From assembly GCA_019915135.1 (NCBI GenBank), contig JAHLMK010000001.1, forward strand, positions 3,038,001 to 3,102,000: 64,000 bases of DNA. The letters are read 5' to 3'. The notes below the pieces were generated by a model, which had not been told where the DNA came from, searched no databases, and saw nothing but the letters and a program-made list of their open reading frames with translations. This stretch comes from Strobilurus pachycystidiatus. Lineage: Eukaryota; Basidiomycota; Agaricomycetes; Agaricales; Physalacriaceae. A program made the position numbers and the translations under genes. This document shows, piece after piece, positions 34,907-47,100 of this stretch (within the stretch, counting starts at the first letter, position 1; each line of letters starts with the position of its first letter).

Positions 34907-37900
34907 ATGGCCACCATTTTTGGGGCCGTCCTCCTCTCGTTTTTCATTCAACATGCACGCGCTGCCGATTGTACGACTGCCACCGTCGGCTCGCCATATT
35001 CCAACTGCTGGGACATCGCTGTAGGTGAAACCTTGAAGCTTTTCCGCCCGCGATTTACCTTCGCAATCTAGACTGCAGCAATGATCAGCACTGATACGCT
35101 CATTCAATATAATCCTGGCCTCGATTGTAGTGCTTTACAATTGGGACAGAAACTTTGTGTCACGGCTGGTGACCTTCCGTCCTCTGGCCCTGCTCAGAAT
35201 CCCGACGGATCATGCGCCACATACACCGTACGCGTCCGTCCAACCCGGCTGTGATCTTCTGACCTCGTTCCCAGGTGGTCGCGGACGACTACTGCGCTCT
35301 GATTGGCACGAAAGTAGGAATTACAGCTGCGCAAATTGAGCAGTTCAATGTCAACGCAAGTCCTTTTTACCTTTTCCTCGATACCCTTGCCGCTTACTAT
35401 ACATTCTAGACATATAAATGGAAAGGATGTTCCGCCATCCAAGTTGGTCAAGTCATTTGTGTTTCTACTGGTACCCCTCCACCGATTCCTGGTATGATTA
35501 CCCCCGTTTCATCCATGTTGTTTTGTTTTGACTCAAACACTTTCTTCAGTCAATCCCGACCTCCAATGCGGGCCCGAGTCTCCGAGCGGTGGCGATTGCC
35601 CTCTCAAAGCTTGTTGTTCCGCTTACGGATTCTGTGGAATTACGTCCGAATTCTGCGACGCTGCACCCAACGGCGAACCTTGGTATGTCTTCTTGTGTTA
35701 CCGAAGACGTTCTCTGACGATTCGGCAGTATCTCGAATTGTGGCTACGCGACTCTGCCGAAGTGCGATGGTTCTCAGATGACCCGCCACGTTGGTTACTA
35801 TGCCGGATGGGCTGCGAACCGTACCTGTGATCCCGTCACAGTCTCGCAACTGGACCTCTCCGACCTTACTCATGTCATGTACGTCTGCCTCTCTACAGTA
35901 TGCTCGCTGATACCTTCTGACGGTCTTCCTACGCAGCTACGCCTTCGCCGTTATTAAAGAGGATGGCACAATTGGTTTCGATGATTCCACTGACGGTGAT
36001 CGGCTCAAGGAATTGGTGACCAAGGCTGGCAGCACCACCAAAGTTATGGTTGCTGTTGGCGGCTGGACGTTCTCAGAAGGAGCGAACAAGGATAGGTTCT
36101 CAATCATGATCGGCAGCTCCGCCGCTCGTGCGACCTTCATCAATTCGTGCAAGACCTTCATTTCAAGCTACAAGATTGCCGGGATTGACATCGACTTCGG
36201 TATGACGACCACTGTCGCCTGCTCTGCCTTGGTTCTAATTTGATACCTCATTAGAATACCCCGCCGCCGTGGAACGTCAGGCTCCTCCGGATGATACACC
36301 TAATCTGTCTTTGTTCTTCGATGAGTTCCGTGCAGGACTTGGCAGCTCGCTGATTTCTTTGGCCACGCCCGCCGGATACTGGTTCCTGAAAGGCTTCGAG
36401 CTCGACAAGATCACGAAGAACCTTGACTTCATCAACATGATGAGCTACGATTACCGTGAGTCTTTTCAGTCGTGTCTGGCGACTATCGCTCTGATTGTGT
36501 ATCTTCGCGCTCAGACGGTCCTTGGGACACCACCGTTGCTGGATCGAACTCCACCGCCGAACCCCAATCCTCTCTTCTCGACATGATTGATTCGGCTAAG
36601 CTCTACAGCAAGGCTGGGGTCGACCTCAAGAAAATCAACATCGGTCTCGCCTGGTACGGGCGCACCTACGCTCTGGAGGACCGCAATTGCGCCGGTTACG
36701 GATGCGATATGACTGCTGGTGGCACGAAGGGAAAGTGTACAGGCGAGAGTAAGCTTCCGATAGCCTTTTATCCATCTTTTCTTGCTGCTGACAGTCTTGA
36801 TCCTCTCATTAGGTGGTGTCCTAGCCGGTTTTGAGATCACCGATATCATGATTGATGCCAGTGCCAGGCCCGTCCTCGACAAGAAGTCGCAAACCAGGTG
36901 GTTCACTCACAATGGCGACTTGATCACTTTTGATGATGACGATACTCGGGCTGCGAAGTCGAAATGGGCCGTAAGTTCTTCACATCATCTCCAAGTCAAG
37001 TACATGCTCTCAATCTCTTCCAGGGCGAGACCTGTTTCGGAGGTGACATGATCTGGTCTATTGATCAACAGCTTCCCAAAAGTGAGCAGCTCTGTGTCTC
37101 TGATTAGGGCTTCATCATCTTATGTGTCTTCCGCAGATGGCGCCACCCCTGGCCCCGGCGTCCTCGTCGAAAAGTCACTGAACACAAAGCTCGGCGCATA
37201 CTGGGCAACACCGACCAAAACGAATGATTGCTCCGGCTACGGAACTCGTAAGTTGCCCGCGCTTAGGCTCCATGTGGCCTCACTTCTAAGTTCTAATTCT
37301 GTATAGGTATATGGAGCGCTAGGTTATGGGGCATCCCTAGCGGCTATGATTGGGTCAAAGCCTGTCAAGAAAGTCCTGTCACTATCAACGGTGTCACTTA
37401 TGATTCGTGAGCACTCATGTCTCCAGCACTGAAAGCAGCTCATTATTGCACATAGGCCCGATGAGTGCGACGATCAAGGCTTCGCTGGTGGTCTCATCGG
37501 CAAGTGGTACGTCAGCAGCGAAGACAGTCACTGCAAACCGCACTGGGGCAGTCTCGGTGACGACGGCTGCTCCGGTTTCGGTGAACATCGCTGGTGGTCT
37601 CGTCTGTGGTGTGTGTCCTCAACCGCTCGTCTCGCCATATACCGACTGATGCCATATCAAAGGGGTGTTCCAAGCGGAGTTGATTGGTTCACGATGTGCA
37701 AAAGCACGCCAATAACCATTGACGGCAAGACATATGACCGGTTGGTCTTTCTTGCTCAGTCCGAGGGACAGGAGTTCTGATTCTCATCACCTCGTAGGCC
37801 CAGCGGTTGTGACGACGAGTGGTTCTACGGCGGCGAACTCGGAAGTACGTGGTTGGATGCTCGTATGTGTGTATGATGCCTACACTGACCCTTCCATAGT

Positions 37901-39597
37901 TTGGTTTGTCCCTGATGACAACTGCAAGGGCTCTTGGGGTAACCTGAAGTAAGTTTTCACCACACAAAGTCCGAGACTCAGATTGATTTCATTCGCTCCA
38001 GGGACAATGGTTGCTCTGACACCCTTGGACGTCGTGAATGGTCCAGCAAGCTGTTTGATATTGTTGGCTCTTGGGAGGTTCGCCCACCATAACTGGCCAA
38101 CCTTCCCAATCTCAATGCACAATTCTAGGACGCCTGTAATCACCGTGACGCTGAAGTAAATGATGAGTACTTCGCGGTGCCCACGTCAGCTTCTTTTGCT
38201 TGCCTGATTCAATTTATGATGACTGACTAGTCTTTTGTGTAGTAAATGTGAAAAGCATGTCAGTAAGTATATCTATGTTCATTGTAACTCAATCACACAA
38301 GCTGATTGTATCCACAGCCGGTATCTGGGGTGTCTTTGAAACCCAAGACACGACTTGCGGAGTCCCACCTTGCCCAGATGGCAAAGTGTGGGACTACAAC
38401 ACGGGAGGATGCGCCGACTGCAACGGTGCGTCTTTGATCTTGGCACTTTCTCACGGTCTCATCTTTCTTCACAGGGAACTCCCGACTTCTGAGCAGCGCG
38501 GCTGTTGGAGTCTCAGAACGCGACAACGTTGTCCCTCAACTCGCCAATCAGACCGAATATTCTCGCGCCGCTGCCGCCAACCGAACTCATACCCTCGCAG
38601 GATACCACCGACACCAAGCTGCCAAACACCGTCGCTCACACAGTCTCCCTGTCAACAGTAACACCAGCCCAGCCCATGATTTCCGCTCACTGGAGAGGCG
38701 CGACAAGTGGTGTGATCCATTCTGGCTCCCTCGTCCGCAACCCGACCTGTTCCCGCAAATACCTGCTGCCTGGCAAGGTGGGGCAGCAGAAGGACCTTCC
38801 GCTCAAGAGATCGCTTCGTCTACAGCAGCGCAAAACGCGTTCCAGGTACACTGGTGCTGTCACACATTCTGCAGCTGCTGATGTCCCACAAGGAAGCCTG
38901 GAACGACTCCTTCAATACGCCGACTACCGCTCGGGAGACTGGTGGCTGGATATACGCTGATCAGACCAGTATGTCCCAGTGACGACAAATAAGCCAGACT
39001 GTGATTGCTGAGAGCTTCTGTAGATCCTTCACGCATCTACATCCGTCGTGCTCCTACTGATCGTTCAACACCTATGAATCAACTTCGACCTCCCCCTAAC
39101 ATCGCCGCCGGAATCAATATGTGGAATCCGGAAGGCGCCTCTGGCCGTCCTCCACCTGCGGGTTTTGTCCTTGTTGCCACGTTCCACACGCATCCTGTGC
39201 GTCTTATTATGAGACCTAGGCTGAATTTCCCCGTACTCAATTCTATCCAGATGGGAGAGTCGTATGGCGGAAACGCCGCTGTCCCCTCGACTGCCGACCA
39301 CATGAACGCTTGGGCTCGGTGCGCAACAACTGCTAGCTACAGTAGTACCTAACTAATCCGTCTGCAGGGGCGTCCCCGGGATCGTCATCAATCGTCGTGG
39401 GATTGTCGGCTATGGTCCTGCACGTCGCGCTCAACTAAATGCACCTCAAGGCTATCCGATGTCGTCAGTTCGATATTCATTCGATAAAAGGAGCTAGCTA
39501 ACTTGTCCCCAGGAATGAGGAGTGGGCCGGTCAAGGTGGTTCGGGTACTCGTCTCGGTAACTGGACTCCAGACGACGCACCGAATCAGCAAGAGTAG
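34907..39597 (+). CDS. secreted LysM-hevein-GH18 chitinase with C-terminal JAMM-like domain
   Basis: ATG 34907 gives a signal peptide (IFGAVLLSFFIQHARA). Two LysM-like modules follow (DTLIQYNPGLDCSALQLGQK; CSAIQVGQVICV), then a hevein/CBM18 module (QCGPESPSGGDCPLKACC, SAYGFCGITSEFC). The GH18 barrel follows: VGYYAGWAANRTCDPVTV, VMVAVGGWTF and AGIDIDFEYP, then INMMSYDYHGPWD, INIGLAWYGRTYAL and MIWSIDQQL. This order is that of the subgroup C fungal chitinases, which resemble the yeast killer-toxin alpha subunit. Two Cys-rich repeats of about 75 residues follow (37300-38060). The C-terminus, after a low-complexity linker, has GGWIYAD, ATFHTHP and VPSTADHMNAWARG, a JAMM/DUF4329-like pattern. The stop is TAG 39595-39597. 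About twenty short introns are inferred. Chitin binding and hydrolysis are likely; the function of the end domain is unknown. Confidence 0.82.
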
Positions 39598-39745
39598 CCT
39601 GACCGGTCGCTTGAGCACGCTCTTTCAGATATACGAGGATCTCATTTATTGTAAACAAATTGAATTTTCTCTACCTATGCCAGTGCCCTTCATTCAACAG
39701 CACCAACTTAGAGCATGACCAAAGTAATCGTTCAATGTCCTCTTC

Positions 39746-42700
39746 TTTTTTTTTTTGGATGCACGCTGGTGGCCAAAGGCCACCGAGGTTCTCAGAACCG
39801 GTGTCACCGGTCGTCGATCCGCGTAGAGGTGGTGGGGGTAGTCGGTCAAAATGTGTTACGCACACGGGTCTACGACCCGTAGTGTGGGACTCAGGCCAGC
39901 CGACTGGATCATCTTGTCCAGCGCTGTGGTCAACCTGTAGCCACTAAAACCCCGACTTGCTCTTCACGAGCCCGCGTGGTCCCCACCACCGAATTGACAG
40001 TTCCTGTCTTCGTTAACCTCTCCCAGGTCCTTAGTACCGTATTCCTCGGTACAGCATGTCTCTTGTACTTGGTTTGGCTCGTCATTGATATATCCGTCTT
40101 AGCTTCAGCCTTGATGATTGCCGCGTACCGGTTCAGCACCTCCTTCTCGGTCTGGTATAACTCTTCGTCATCTTTGAACTCCATGCGTCTCTTGTTCCGG
40201 AGGGTCCATTTTAACCTGCTTCCCTCCGCTAACAACTTTTGGTATAGTCGGTTGTGACCGTTCTTCTCTTTGGTTTGGTTGCTTTTCGCTGATTTTGCCG
40301 CACCACACCCTAGTATTAGACCGTATGTCAGGGTGGGCCATTCTTGGCCTGTTGACTCCCACAGGACTCTCGCCATCTCCCAAACATGGCGGTGTGTCCC
40401 GATCTCGCATTCCATAAGTATGTGCTCTAATGATTCTAGAACCGCGCATTTGGGGCACGTTGCTGCGTGTCCTAGGTTCTCCATGCGTTGGAAGTATTCA
40501 CCTGTGGCGTGGGCCTCGTGCACCTGAAGGCTTGTGACTGTTTGCTGGTGTTCCTGCTTTTCATAGACCTCCAGATGTCGGCTGTAGACGGTGCCTTCCC
40601 ATTGACGTTCCGTAGAGCATACTTCACTCGGGCCACATTTCCTTCGGTGTCCCTCCTTTGTTTTGTTTTGACATTGTTTTTGAGGACTTTGTAGGCTTGA
40701 TTCTGTGTAATGCCCCTCAGCTTCATCCTCGTGATTGGTGAGTTCCCTCTCTCAAGTTCCGGTATTGGCTCCGGTCTCATTCCCCTCATGTTCTGGTCTG
40801 CCGCCGTTTTTGCTAGCGTTCTCGCGCCGTTCATCCCGGGATGCCTTCTTCCCGTTTCCGTACGTATGGCGGTACGTCCGGTTCTCTTCCGTATTTGTGC
40901 CGTTATTATTTGTATCAGCGTCCTGGCGTCATGTTTCAGGTGTGTCCATCCTCTGTCTTTGTTCATCGCAAGGTCTTTGGTGATGGCTTTTTGCGCTTGC
41001 TTGGATCGTATCATGATTATCATGTCCTCATCATCTGGTGTTGGTTCCAGCGCCCTTTGTATGCCTAGAGCCAGAAGTTCCAGTAAGCCTGTCATGCTCT
41101 CTTTTGGGATTACTATACTCGCGTTCCTCAGGTCCCCGGCCTTGAGCCAGATTCCTACGCCATGGTTGTCTAGGTCATTCCTGACTGTCTCAATGCAGTA
41201 GGTTCTACTCCTTCCATTACGCGGTGGTGTGAGTTCATCAAGTTTGAGGCTGTCCTTCCCTCTTAGCCCACTTTCTTCCGTGAATATTTGGAAGAGGTCG
41301 CCAGAGTTTTCTGGTGGCCTGGTCATTTTTGGTATTTCAATTGTGTTATCCCAACATTCTAATTGTTCATGGGCTGCGGCTTTGTCGCCGCCTTGTCTAG
41401 GGTCCCATTTCCTCTCAAGGCAGTCCAGGAGCTGTTGAGCTCTTTTCTGGCACCGGTTTTCATGTGGGCATCCACTATTGCCGGGGGTAATCCCTTCCGC
41501 AACGTCTTGCGCGTCTCCTACCGTCTTTACTCCGTGGACTTTCTGTAGGCACACGGCTAGTGCATCGTTGGTGCGTCTTAACTTTCCTGGGTCCCAACCT
41601 GCGTGTAGCCATACCGGGAGATCTCTTGCAATGGCTCTTGGTACCTGGAGGCTGTCTATGATGAGGCCGTTTTCTCTCGCCACCTTCAGCATTTGGTGTG
41701 TGTCGTTCAGTAGTTTCATCTTATGTGTGTCCCATGTTTGCGTGAATACGCTCATGAGGATGTTGGGAATCGGGATTGAGGTGCTTATAACTGGCTAGCA
41801 CGTTGACTCGCATTGGGTCGTCTGCGACTATTGTCCATTTTGGCCGTGTTCCTTTTAAGCCTAGAAAATTTGCTAAGTGCACTATATATATATTGCGTTG
41901 TTCCAAAGTTTAATATTCACTAGGTTCTGACCTCCTTCATTCATTGGGAGCTTCAAAGTTGGTCTATTTATGCATGCACCTTTTTTCAGGCTTTTTGGTC
42001 CCAGAAAAACTTGAAGATGGCCGACTTGAAGCGTTTTCTCCATTTTCTAGGGCATGTCTTCCGCGGCTGCGAGGTATTGCGACCTTGAGGCGGCATATGT
42101 CTGGATGCCTACCCTTTTCCCGCTTAGCGAGGGGTGGAGTCGCGCAACTTTCTGTAGGACTACGTCCGTCTTGTTCATCACGGCAGTCCAGGGTGTTATT
42201 GGGTTAAGTTTGTTCCCAATCCAGGAGCAGCCGAGCGACCTGGAGGCTTCGCCGTCCTCCGCTATATGTATGCCCTCTGGTATGGGCTCTGGCATTCCTT
42301 CCATTGTTCTGTTATTCATCAGCTCAAGTCTATGTTGTAGTGATCCTATGGGAATGATGACTGTCTTAGTGATGTTGAATTTAGCTCCTGATGCTGAGCA
42401 CCACACATCCAGACTATCAGTAAGGTCAGAGAACTTGTTGTTTTTGGAGAAGTACACAATTGTGTCGTCAGCAAACAGTGTTACGACAAGTTTTTCCAGT
42501 AAATTAGGTACTTTGTAACCTTCCAGCTCAGAGCTTCTGAGCATTGCAGCTAGCGGCTCTATTGCTATATTGAATAGTAGGTACAACAGTGGGTCTCCTT
42601 GTCTAACCTCTCTTGTGACCTTGTAGTCAGTGTTCATGAATCCATTGACCATTACAGTAAAGTTGGCACGGCTGTATAGGTGTCTCATTGTGTTTATGAA

Positions 42701-42890
42701 GTTCTCGAGGATGTTGGCGACTGTCATGCATTCCCAAAGGTAATTGTGCATTATTTTGTTGTATGCTTTCTCTTGGTCGAGGAGTACTATCATTCCATCT
42801 TGCTCTGTGGCATCTGCGTGATAGATGATCAGATCACTGATCTGGCAAGTTTAATTTGGTCCGTTGATACGCAGGGTACTATTCCAGTAC
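39746..42890 (-). mobile_element. degenerate non-LTR (LINE) retrotransposon, 5'-truncated
   Basis: On the minus strand the element begins inside the reverse transcriptase. The ADATEQDG and LLDQEKAYNKI region near 42800 is preceded by broken frames. It continues GDPLLYLLFNIAIEPLA and LFADDTIVYF (RT catalytic FADD) to a stop near 42047. A long frame (41755-40472) holds a worn RNase H region. The frame 40523-39930 has a zf-RVT Cys-His motif (CPKCAVLESLEHILMEC). A run of 11 T on the plus strand at 39746-39756 is its 3' poly(A) tail. Several in-frame stops and frame changes show that it is dead. The endonuclease domain is missing. No target-site duplication was found. Confidence 0.85.
39768..39880 (-). 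other. string of perfect hairpins in the LINE 3' end
   Basis: Next to the poly(A) tail lie four short inverted repeats. They are GGTGGCC-AAA-GGCCACC (39768-39784), GGTTCT-C-AGAACC (39787-39799), ACCGGTG-T-CACCGGT (39797-39811) and ACGGGTC-TAC-GACCCGT (39864-39880). LINE reverse transcriptases often recognise 3' UTR structure, so this may be the template-recognition region. Confidence 0.55.
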
Positions 42891-42894
42891 TAGA

Positions 42895-44924
42895 AACGGG
42901 GAATTTTGTGATTCCTGAATAGCCCAAAGACCCTAGGAACCTCCAGTCAAGTACCTAGGATAGAGCACGCAGGAGTTACTGCCTTGACGCGGGCGAGCCT
43001 CCAGGACAAGGTCCAGGCGCCTTCATAAGTCCATTAGGACAGGCGCGATTGAAACCTTCGATCACCATCACCCAAATATTCTTATCCGCGCGTTGAATCT
43101 CTTTCAAGATCCCGTACCTTTGCGTGTACCTTGTACTACAGACTATGTGCTATAACCATTCGCACTCAAGGAGGGTCCAAAGGTCTCCAAGTGGTTCAGT
43201 CAGAGCAACCCGAGACCTGCGCACATCGACCCAAAGACCTAGAAGGTCCCAAAATAGTTCAAGGACATCATAACCCTTCTGGGGAAATAACCTTTGGAGT
43301 TGTCAAGGATTCCGAACCAACGCCTTCCGCTATGCTGATCAATCATGATCCATGATCAAGGACCACCCCGAAAGAAGGGTGCCTTACCACTTCAAGAAAG
43401 CATTCCCCTGTAGTGTCTGCGCTCAAAAGGACGTTCTTAATGATCTCCATCCGACCTATCCATAAGAAAGCAGGTGTCCGTAGGACCTTGCATCATGAAG
43501 ATACCTAAGGATCAAAGTCCTTATCGGACCTTGATCTTCTGGTTCCAAGGATTGTACCATACCGCCAAGGTGGCGTATATGGCTAAAGGACCAAGCGCTC
43601 TGACCGTAGTTGTTTTGACTAGGGATAGCCAATAAGAATCCAGTACTTGTATGACTCGAATGTCCAATGTATCCAATCCTAAAATAGATGCTTACTCAGT
43701 AGGAGACCACCAGTAGTATAAAAGGGCCCAGAGGACCCATATTTTGGGAGCTTAGATCCTCCCCAGTAGCCGCTAGTCAGACCCAGCCATTGTAGTGAAT
43801 CTATCTCAAGTTAGAGATCCCCACGAGTTATTCAATGATCTGAACCTTGATCCTCAGAGAGGATATTCTCTCCAAAATTAAATAAACCTTGATCCTTCCA
43901 ATGATCCTCAAGTTCGGATCATTGAGCAGTTCAAATCAAGGATCATTGAATGATCCTTCTATGTTTGGGTGATAGATGTCTGATGTCTGATAGAATATGC
44001 ATGCATAATCATCAATATGTATCATTGAAAGCTGTTTAAGTACTGTGGAAGCTTTTCTGTACTTGTATTTGCATAAAGTTAATGATTCAACAATGATCCT
44101 TCAATGATTTTTACCTTCAGTGAATGAACCTTGATCCTTACAATGATCCTTAGGTTTGGATCATTGACATGTTGATGATTTGAACTTCGGATCAAAGTCA
44201 AGGTTCGGATCAAGGATATCCTCTACTTCTAATGACTCGTGAAGATCTCTATCTCGAGTTTCAACTCATTTCTGCAAAGTACCCAAAGACCCCAAAGACC
44301 TTTCCAAGATTCAAAGACTCAAAAGAACCTTATTCCGATGTACCAAGTTGAGTACCAACAAATCTACTTGGTGTTAGAACCTTGTATTTGCAAGAAGGCC
44401 GGTTTGCAAGTGGTTCTGCTCTGCATTCACGCTATTTTGTGAAGTACTTTCCTTTGAGGAATAAGTTGAGTTCGAACGAGTGTTGTCAATGTCTGAGACA
44501 CCCACTAGAAGTTTGGTTTAAGTGCAAGAAGGAGTCCTTATTGTTAGCAGTCCAGTGGCGTAAAACCTACGGTAGCGGCCTGACAATTCCAAGACAAAGT
44601 CCTTGTACACCAGAGCACTTGATAGGTAGAAGCTGCATTGCCTCGCGCTGTTTAAGGTCTTCATATGTCAAGAAGTTCGGCCTACGACTTCAAGGTTTTC
44701 TTGTGTCATTTTGATCAGAAATCCTACACCCCCAAAAACAACTCATAGTTTAACTACAACGTTTGGAATACATCTCTATTTCTCCATTACCCTAAAAGCA
44801 CCTTGTTCTCTCAAACCTTTGTGCACCCCAGCTCCCCTTACAAGGAGTATTAGTTGTGATAAGGATTGATAGTGTGGTTAGACGATAGCTTCTTTTCAGA
44901 GGTCTATTCCAAACTTGCACATCA
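42895..44924 (+). repeat. solo LTR related to the Ty3 element's LTR
   Basis: The segment shares landmarks, in the same order, with 51224-53026. These are gaaacggggaattttg near the left end, gagcctccagga, TATAAAAG (43717-43724) and a right end of ttgcacatca (44917-44924). No primer-binding site, gag or pol follows it, so it is a solo or broken LTR. It is full of GATC-containing dyads (for example AAGGATCATT-G-AATGATCCTT at 43938-43958). The left border is approximate. Confidence 0.6.
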
Positions 44925-45960
44925 CCGTGATGCTTCGTCCTCACCCAATATTGGGGGAGTCATGCATGACCTGTTGCTATAGCATGACACGCCGTCATAT
45001 ATGCAGCCTTGCTATAGCAAGGCAGGCCATGCATAGGCTAAGGACTCCTAGTAGTCAGCCATGTGGCTGCTCAGTATCCATTTGCGCTGCCTGAGCGTGG
45101 ATGAGGCGCACTGGAGGCGCATGTATCAGTGAGGCTCTATTAGGCCATGATTTTTGGTCTGATGAGATCAAATTTTGAGACCTAAATCTATGTACAGTGT
45201 CGACCAAAAGTCCCAAATATTGCGCAACCACTCAGAGTAGTCCTGTACCAGTTCTGCACTGTCTGTATCCTGTCTGTACCACACTGTATCTTCCAACATT
45301 TTTGTAGCCCTCTGATTGCATGCCCAACAGGCCTAAAACACACTTGCAATCACAATGATGAGAAAAACAAAAAACGCTTACGTGGCACCGCTACAGAATA
45401 TACAGGGAAACTATCATACATAGAACACAAGTAGTATGCGTTGAGACTATGAAGCGGAAAAGAGAGCAATGTTGGGCAAAAATACTGCTGTCGGCACCGC
45501 ATTGTGTTGATATTGCGATAAAAGCTCGCAAGACCACTGTATTTGGTGTTGCTTGTCACCAGGCTTGGTGTATTAATGTCCGAGATTAGCATTGGCAACT
45601 GTGCCATGTCCTCAAGGTGGCAATAGAGAATTCTTTTGAGTCCGTTGTTTGGGTCAATTTTGTTGTTGTTGTTGTGTTCTGAGTTGCAGCAATAGATCGG
45701 CTCGAGGTCCTTTGGTTGGTAAAGACAGATGGGCGCTGGCGGAGAGAGAGGGCGCTGGCGGAGAGAGAGGGCACCGGCACAGATATTGGCTTTAATGGGG
45801 CGCTTGTCGATCTTGGTGATCTTGTTGATGAGGCCCTACTTTTCCTTGTTGAGGAAGTCGGCGGTGAAGACACCAAAAGTGATGGGCCTAGCCCATGTTC
45901 CGAGACGAGAGTTTGAGAGCAGCAACAAGCTTCAGGAAGATGCGTTAGACATGGCCACAA
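44925..45960. other. unassigned repeat-derived sequence
   Basis: This contains local palindromes (for example cttgctatagcaag near 45013). A 19-bp sequence ggcgctggcggagagagag is tandemly doubled (45732-45769). Minus-strand coding-like stretches (45350-45960) carry breaks and are not recognised. I see no intact gene. Confidence 0.35.
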
Positions 45961-46420
45961 TTACATAATTGAATGTATTTATATTTGTGTACACAAATAT
46001 TTGCTCCTCCAAGCCCCATAATTGTTATTCATGAATATACTCTTCATCATATTTGTTGAACACAATTATATTCACAAATAGCAAATACAATTAAGAGTAT
46101 ATTTATGAATATTTGCAATTATTTGAGTATAATGCAGTCAATCTCACTTTGAAATTATAGTAATAGTTACTGAATAAGTTATAAGTCATGCAAACAATAT
46201 ATAAATAATAATGCAATTACATTTGATATCAGAAATTTAGTATCATCATACATTCATGAATAAGTTGAAGATTATTTCAACTTGAAGTTCATAATTTATA
46301 TTTGTCAACTTAATCTTATCCGCAAATCTAATATATTTGTTACATTCATATTCACAAATAAGATTAAGAATATATTCTCAAATATTCATTTTTACTCTAT
46401 ATTCATGGCCAAGTTTAAGA
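45961..46420. repeat. AT-rich block of interspersed short palindromes
   Basis: About 460 bp, strongly AT-rich, separates two coding-like remnants. Variants of atatttg/caaatat and attcatgaat recur on both strands. A perfect 20-bp palindrome, ATATTTGTGTACACAAATAT, lies at 45981-46000. No coding capacity. It may be part of another LTR or a miniature element. Confidence 0.5.
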
Positions 46421-46479
46421 CGCATCAAGCAATTTGGAGGACCTTGGTGTCTGTGCCAAGTTGGTTCAGCGTTGTATTA

Positions 46480-47100
46480 GCAGAGTGAAGCACTTGCCTG
46501 TCAAACCAAATCCCATCAATATACTCAGGTGTGACGCCTGACCACTCAATGACATGGTTGAGCTGGGGCTCGCCTTCGTGTCAACGACTGGGTAAAGACC
46601 AATGCGGTAGAGGAAGCTCAGACCAATGGCAAGCTCATTGAGGACGGTGCCGCCGACCTTGATGACTGCAGACTTGGCTGGTTGTGATGGATGGGACAAT
46701 GAAGAAAAGATGCAAAAATGGTGTTCAACCTTGCGCTTGCTGCCGAGCGAATAGAGAAAGCGGGTGATAGTTTCCTATTGGCTGGGTGATGAGTCAAGTT
46801 TTTGCAAGTGTCTACAGCGCTTCGCATACCCGGTCAATCTGAGCAGCCAACTAGATAACAAGAGCAGAAGCCTGTCTAGCAACCTGGAGAGCTCCTTGGC
46901 GCTATCCAGCAACAACGAGGGCGCGGCGGGCGACGCCTGACAACAATCTTATAGTTGCGGTCGGGTATTGTCGTGTTGAGGTCGTGGCCACTCGGAGCCT
47001 GAAGTCTGGTGGAGTAGAGCTGTCACAAGAGTTGATATGCTTTGCCAGGGTTTTGACGCAATCGTGGTCCTGAGGTGCTAGTGAGGTCAGCCATAAGTTA
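46480..47100 (-). pseudogene. acetylglutamate kinase (ARG5,6-type) fragment
   Basis: Minus-strand frames spell pieces of the acetylglutamate kinase domain of the fungal bifunctional arginine-biosynthesis protein. They are ETITRFLYSLGSK, SHPSQPAKSAVIKVGG (the KxGG nucleotide-binding motif), LAIGLSFLYRIGLYPVV, and, in another frame, PQLNHVIEWSGVTPEYIDGI. The HGAG-like segment is disrupted and a deletion shortens the stretch after KVGGTVLNEL. Upstream, RLRVATTSTRQYPTA could be a decayed mitochondrial leader. It is broken and surrounded by repeats, so not functional. Confidence 0.65.

Noticed and set aside
34907..39597. Calling the chitinase a killer toxin
   Set aside because: The resemblance is to the chitinase-like alpha subunit. 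The C-terminal domain is only JAMM-like by motif and no toxic activity can be read from sequence.
39746..39756. T-runs at 39746 and 48110 as pol III terminators
   Set aside because: Both sit at the 3' ends of minus-strand LINEs, where a poly(A) tail is expected.
41755..42793. Plus-strand frames opposite the LINE (for example 42054-42518, 40710-41201)
   Set aside because: They are antisense shadows of RT and RNase H coding sequence.
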